DNA of 23,493 nucleotides from assembly GCA_964396385.1 (NCBI GenBank), contig CAYNFH010000094.1, positions 1-23,493 on the forward strand. The letters run 5' to 3'. Each line of letters begins with the position of its first letter. Position 1 is the first letter of the stretch. The notes below the pieces were generated by a model. The model ran no database searches. It saw only the letters and a program-made list of their open reading frames with translations, and was not told the origin of the DNA. Source of the DNA: CAYNFH01 sp964396385 (GTDB lineage Bacteria > Armatimonadota > Chthonomonadetes > Chthonomonadales > CAJBBX01). The position numbers and the translations under genes are program-made. Below are positions 21,349 through 23,493 of the stretch, one piece after another.

Positions 21349-21555
21349 CTAGCTATCCATGTCCAGCTTGCCGTTCGGACCGCGGTGCGGCACCTTGCGG
21401 GTGATGTGCCGGCCCAGCATCGGGCCGTTGTAGTAGCCCGGCGCTGTGATCTTCTCCTCGTGCCGGCACCCAGCCGTCAGCAGCAGACTGCCCATGACAC
21501 ACATGGCCGCCACCAGCCCCAGGAGCCGCGCGGCAAATCGCCTGTCGTTTCGCAT
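21349..21555 (-). CDS. Small predicted lipoprotein
   Basis: 68 residues. A basic n-region (MRNDRRFAAR), a hydrophobic stretch and the lipobox LTAGC (C30) define a type II signal peptide, leaving a mature lipoprotein of only about 39 residues (GYYNGPMLGRH, KVPHRGPNGKLDMDS) with no recognisable domain. The ATG at 21555 has AGGAG at 8 nt, and that ribosome-binding site overlaps the stop codon of the prepilin-like gene 4 bp upstream, so the two are coupled. The strong terminator at 21288-21331 ends the unit. Function unknown. Confidence 0.8.
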   Translation of the reverse strand: MRNDRRFAARLLGLVAAMCVMGSLLLTAGCRHEEKITAPGYYNGPMLGRHITRKVPHRGPNGKLDMDS

Positions 21556-21559
21556 CCTG

Positions 21560-22369
21560 CTACTCCTGTGAATAGGTGTGGTAGGTCATGAACCAGACGC
21601 CGTCGCTGCGCTGGGTCAGGTAGCGCTGGGAATTGCCGGCAATGCGCTTCACATGCCCATCGAGGAAGGCGAAGTTGCCGCCGCCCTGGTGCATCTCGCC
21701 CGATTCGCAGCCCATTATGTCGACAAATCCGCCGAGCGCCAGCATGGACACGCCGTCGCCAATGAAGACCGTGGAAGCCGGCCGGCGGATATCGGCCAGT
21801 GCGCGGGTGATGCCGCGCGGCGCCACCCACGAGAGGCTGCCGGGGCTATCCGCGCACGGGTCCTGTGGGGTGCCGCAGTTCGGATAGGGCGCGCCGGTCA
21901 CCCAGGACATCAGGTACGGCGACTCCGTTGCAAGACCGTAGTGCGAGTAGATCTGGATGGGGTTCGGCGGCGGCTGGAAGAAGAAGCTCAGGTCGCTGCC
22001 GTCACAGTCCGGCTTGGAGGCCGCCAGCCCGATCTTGGCCTGGGACCAGGAGGGGCAGGTGAACACGCCGCCAGGCGGGTTGTAGCTGCCACCGCTCTTG
22101 ATGTAGGGCTGGATCTTGTAGACCCAGAACCGCTGCGCCTGCGGCTCCCCCGTGTACTCAATCTGCGTCCGCCACGGGATGATGGTCTCGTCGTAGTCCT
22201 GCGCGTACATCAGGACCCCTAGGGCGAGCTGCTTTTCGTTGCTGAGGCAGGTCGCTGCCCGCGCCTTCTCCCGCGCCTGGGCGAAGACCGGGAACAGTAT
22301 CGCCGCGAGCACTGCGATGATCGCGATGACCACGAGCAGCTCAATCAGTGTGAATGCACGTCTCTTCAT
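21560..22369 (-). CDS. Prepilin-like protein with type IV N-terminal methylation motif and H-x9-DG box
   Basis: 269 residues. The class III signal is short (MKRRA) and cleaved before FTLIELLVVIAIIAVLAA; the residue at -1 is Ala rather than the usual Gly, and E at +5 is present. The helix continues into ILFPVFAQAREKAR, then CLSNEKQLALGVLMYAQDYD, and the C-terminus carries H227-x9-D237-G238 in MHQGGGNFAFLDGHV. This DUF1559-like group is hugely expanded in Planctomycetes and Armatimonadota; the wording here is Armatimonadota-like. Members are pseudopilin-like surface proteins of unknown role. The ATG at 22369 is used, with AAGGGAT upstream; a start 8 codons earlier would weaken the signal. First gene of a coupled pair with the lipoprotein. 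Confidence 0.92.
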   Translation of the reverse strand: MKRRAFTLIELLVVIAIIAVLAAILFPVFAQAREKARAATCLSNEKQLALGVLMYAQDYDETIIPWRTQIEYTGEPQAQRFWVYKIQPYIKSGGSYNPPGGVFTCPSWSQAKIGLAASKPDCDGSDLSFFFQPPPNPIQIYSHYGLATESPYLMSWVTGAPYPNCGTPQDPCADSPGSLSWVAPRGITRALADIRRPASTVFIGDGVSMLALGGFVDIMGCESGEMHQGGGNFAFLDGHVKRIAGNSQRYLTQRSDGVWFMTYHTYSQE

Positions 22370-22628
22370 AGCGGTATCCCTTCCAACCAACAACCGGAGC
22401 GCACTCTACCCGCCTCACTCCCGCCCTGTGCCAGCAGGGCGCGTGGTTGCCGGACATCCGGGTCCAGCCATGGGAGTATGTCTTGTCTTGGCCAGAGAAA
22501 GTTATGCTCGCTGCGGGGGCATCGTAATTATCGGCAGCCGTTCCGCTCCACTGGAGGGACCGGTCCTCGCGGCACGAAACCCTGTTCTTATCGCCGCCCG
22601 TATACTCTCCAGGAGCCCGGCGTCTTCA

Positions 22629-22657
22629 TTGACGCGCACCATACTCCGTGATAGACT
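22629..22657 (+). promoter_or_regulatory. Sigma-70-type promoter candidate for the VWA gene
   Basis: TTGACG (22629-22634), a 17-bp spacer and TAGACT (22652-22657) match the housekeeping consensus at 5/6 and 4/6. The expected start near 22664 gives a leader of about 75 nt that contains the inverted repeat of locus E. Confidence 0.5.
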
Positions 22658-22665
22658 CACACGGC

Positions 22666-22731
22666 GGATGATGGACTGGGAGCGACGAGTAACGGATCCG
22701 GATTCATCCATCATCCCTCATCCTTCATCCT
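22666..22731. repeat. 7-bp tandem array with inverted partner, locus E, in a leader
   Basis: The right arm is TCATCCA, TCATCCC, TCATCCT, TCATCCT (22704-22731), ending 7 bp before the VWA ATG. GGATGATGGA (22666-22675) is a perfect 10-base complement of 22707-22716 and could slip along the array. The loop contains the palindrome CGGATCCG. The left arm is short, so this is the weakest of the paired loci. Confidence 0.75.
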
Positions 22732-22738
22732 TACCGAC

Positions 22739-23493
22739 ATGCTTCAGTTCAACGTAGCCCCGCTCGCGCTTGTCCTCCTCGCCTTCGCGCTGCTGGGCGG
22801 CGGCTTCTTCTTCTGGTGGTTCAGCCGCCAGAGCCTCACGGATATGAGCCCCGGCCGGAAGCGGCTCGCGCTCATCCTCCGCCTCGTCATTGTCACGCTC
22901 CTGGTGCTCGCCCTCGCCCAACTCCAGTGGGTCCGCCGACACGACGCGCTCTCGGTCATCTATGTCATGGACGCCTCCAAGTCCATCCGGCCGGAGCAGA
23001 AGGAGGCGGAGGTCAAGTTCGTCAGCGAGTCGCTCAAATATCGGCACGCCAAGGACACGGCCGGCGTGATCACCTTTGGCCTGGACCCGGACATCACGTC
23101 CCTTCCGTCCACGGACACCACCGTCAAGGACGTCAAGCACAACGGCGCCACCAACGCCACCAACATGGCGGAGGCAGTGGATGCCGCTCTCTCCATCCTG
23201 CCGCGCAACTCCGGAGGCAAGGTGGTGGTGCTCTCGGACGGGAACGAGAACGTGGGCAGCGTCCTCTCCCACGTGCCCACTCTCTCCGCCCGCAACGTGA
23301 AGGTCGATACCGTGACGCTTCCCTCCACGCTCAAGAAGGAGGCCCTCATCGAGAAGCTGGTGCTGCCGCCCAGGGTGAAGATAGGGGAGCCGTTTACGGT
23401 CAAGGTGATCGTCAACGCGCTCAACGCGCAGCGGGGGAAGCTCGTGCTGCGGCGCGATGGCGAGGCGGTCGGCACGGCGCGCGACGTGGAGAT
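22739..23493 (+). CDS. Membrane-anchored VWA-domain protein (3' end beyond window)
   Basis: 251 codons are visible and the frame is open at the window edge. Two N-terminal membrane segments (about 7-28 and 43-62), separated by a basic loop (SPGRKRLALILR), resemble the N-terminus of large bacterial VWA proteins that end in a GATase-like domain. The VWA domain starts at LSVIYVMDASKS, with an intact MIDAS: DxSxS at D78-S80-S82, T141 in NATNMAEAV and D167 in VVLSDGNEN. After it, VKIGEPFTVKVIV begins a beta-sandwich-type region. The ATG at 22739 lacks a Shine-Dalgarno sequence; a 7-bp array precedes it. The function is probably envelope-associated metal-dependent adhesion or complex assembly, not known specifically. 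Confidence 0.85.
   Translation, partial: MLQFNVAPLALVLLAFALLGGGFFFWWFSRQSLTDMSPGRKRLALILRLVIVTLLVLALAQLQWVRRHDALSVIYVMDASKSIRPEQKEAEVKFVSESLKYRHAKDTAGVITFGLDPDITSLPSTDTTVKDVKHNGATNATNMAEAVDAALSILPRNSGGKVVVLSDGNENVGSVLSHVPTLSARNVKVDTVTLPSTLKKEALIEKLVLPPRVKIGEPFTVKVIVNALNAQRGKLVLRRDGEAVGTARDVE

Larger units (their letters stand above)
22370..22738. other. Divergent intergenic region, 369 bp
   Basis: There is no gene I can support here. The right third holds a good promoter candidate (22629-22657) and repeat locus E, both belonging to the VWA gene. The left two thirds should contain the prepilin-operon promoter and leader, but I could not pick out a convincing -35/-10 pair there. Confidence 0.7.

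Overview
The window is a GC-rich bacterial chromosome segment, densely coded on both strands, and I place it most likely in the Armatimonadota. The main evidence is the prepilin-like protein at 21560-22369. Its N-terminus (FTLIELLVVIAIIAVLAA followed by ILFPVFAQAREKAR) and C-terminal H-x9-DG box match the type expanded in Armatimonadota and, with a different wording, in Planctomycetes. GH95 and GxGYxYP glycoside-hydrolase-type genes, several ECF sigma factors and frequent GTG/TTG starts fit this placement. I see no rRNA, tRNA, CRISPR array or prophage.

Layout. 1-1964: a covalent-FAD oxidoreductase (cut by the window edge) diverges from an HxlR-type regulator fused to an SCP2-like domain, with a palindromic operator candidate between them. 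2024-3382: a small same-strand cassette of a minimal AraC regulator, a VOC protein and a DUF1801 protein. 3391-10190: a carbohydrate and peptide region. GH95 alpha-L-fucosidase and a GxGYxYP protein are coupled by an ATGA overlap; an M55 D-aminopeptidase and a Gfo/Idh/MocA dehydrogenase follow. 10362-13331: ECF sigma factor, zinc-finger anti-sigma factor and an HtrA-like protein that has lost two of its three catalytic residues, closed by a clear terminator. 13493-15464: a Cys/Met-metabolism PLP enzyme and a GDPD-family phosphodiesterase. 15531-17816 (minus): a second ECF sigma/membrane anti-sigma pair followed by an exported protein with an STN-like domain and zinc ribbons. 18016-20062 (minus): a SAM-hydrolase-family protein and an orphan DNA methyltransferase, 10 bp apart. 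20178-20639: an SRPBCC protein. 20663-21233: a REP-associated tyrosine transposase element. 21349-22369 (minus): a prepilin-like protein and a small lipoprotein. 22739-end: a membrane-anchored VWA protein, cut by the window edge.

The most unusual feature is a class of intergenic structures defined by architecture rather than sequence. Five loci carry tandem arrays of 7-bp or 8-bp words, and four of them clearly have a facing array made of the reverse-complement word. Each locus uses a different word, and several arrays abut stop or start codons. Related unpaired 7- or 8-bp arrays occur inside coding sequence (11815-11835, 17253-17284) and over a ribosome-binding site (20071-20094). The RAYT element is separately notable: its ends are mirror-image double hairpins with identical 39-bp spacing and compensatory base-pair changes.

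All functional calls come from reading the sequence and recalled family knowledge. No search or structure prediction was run.
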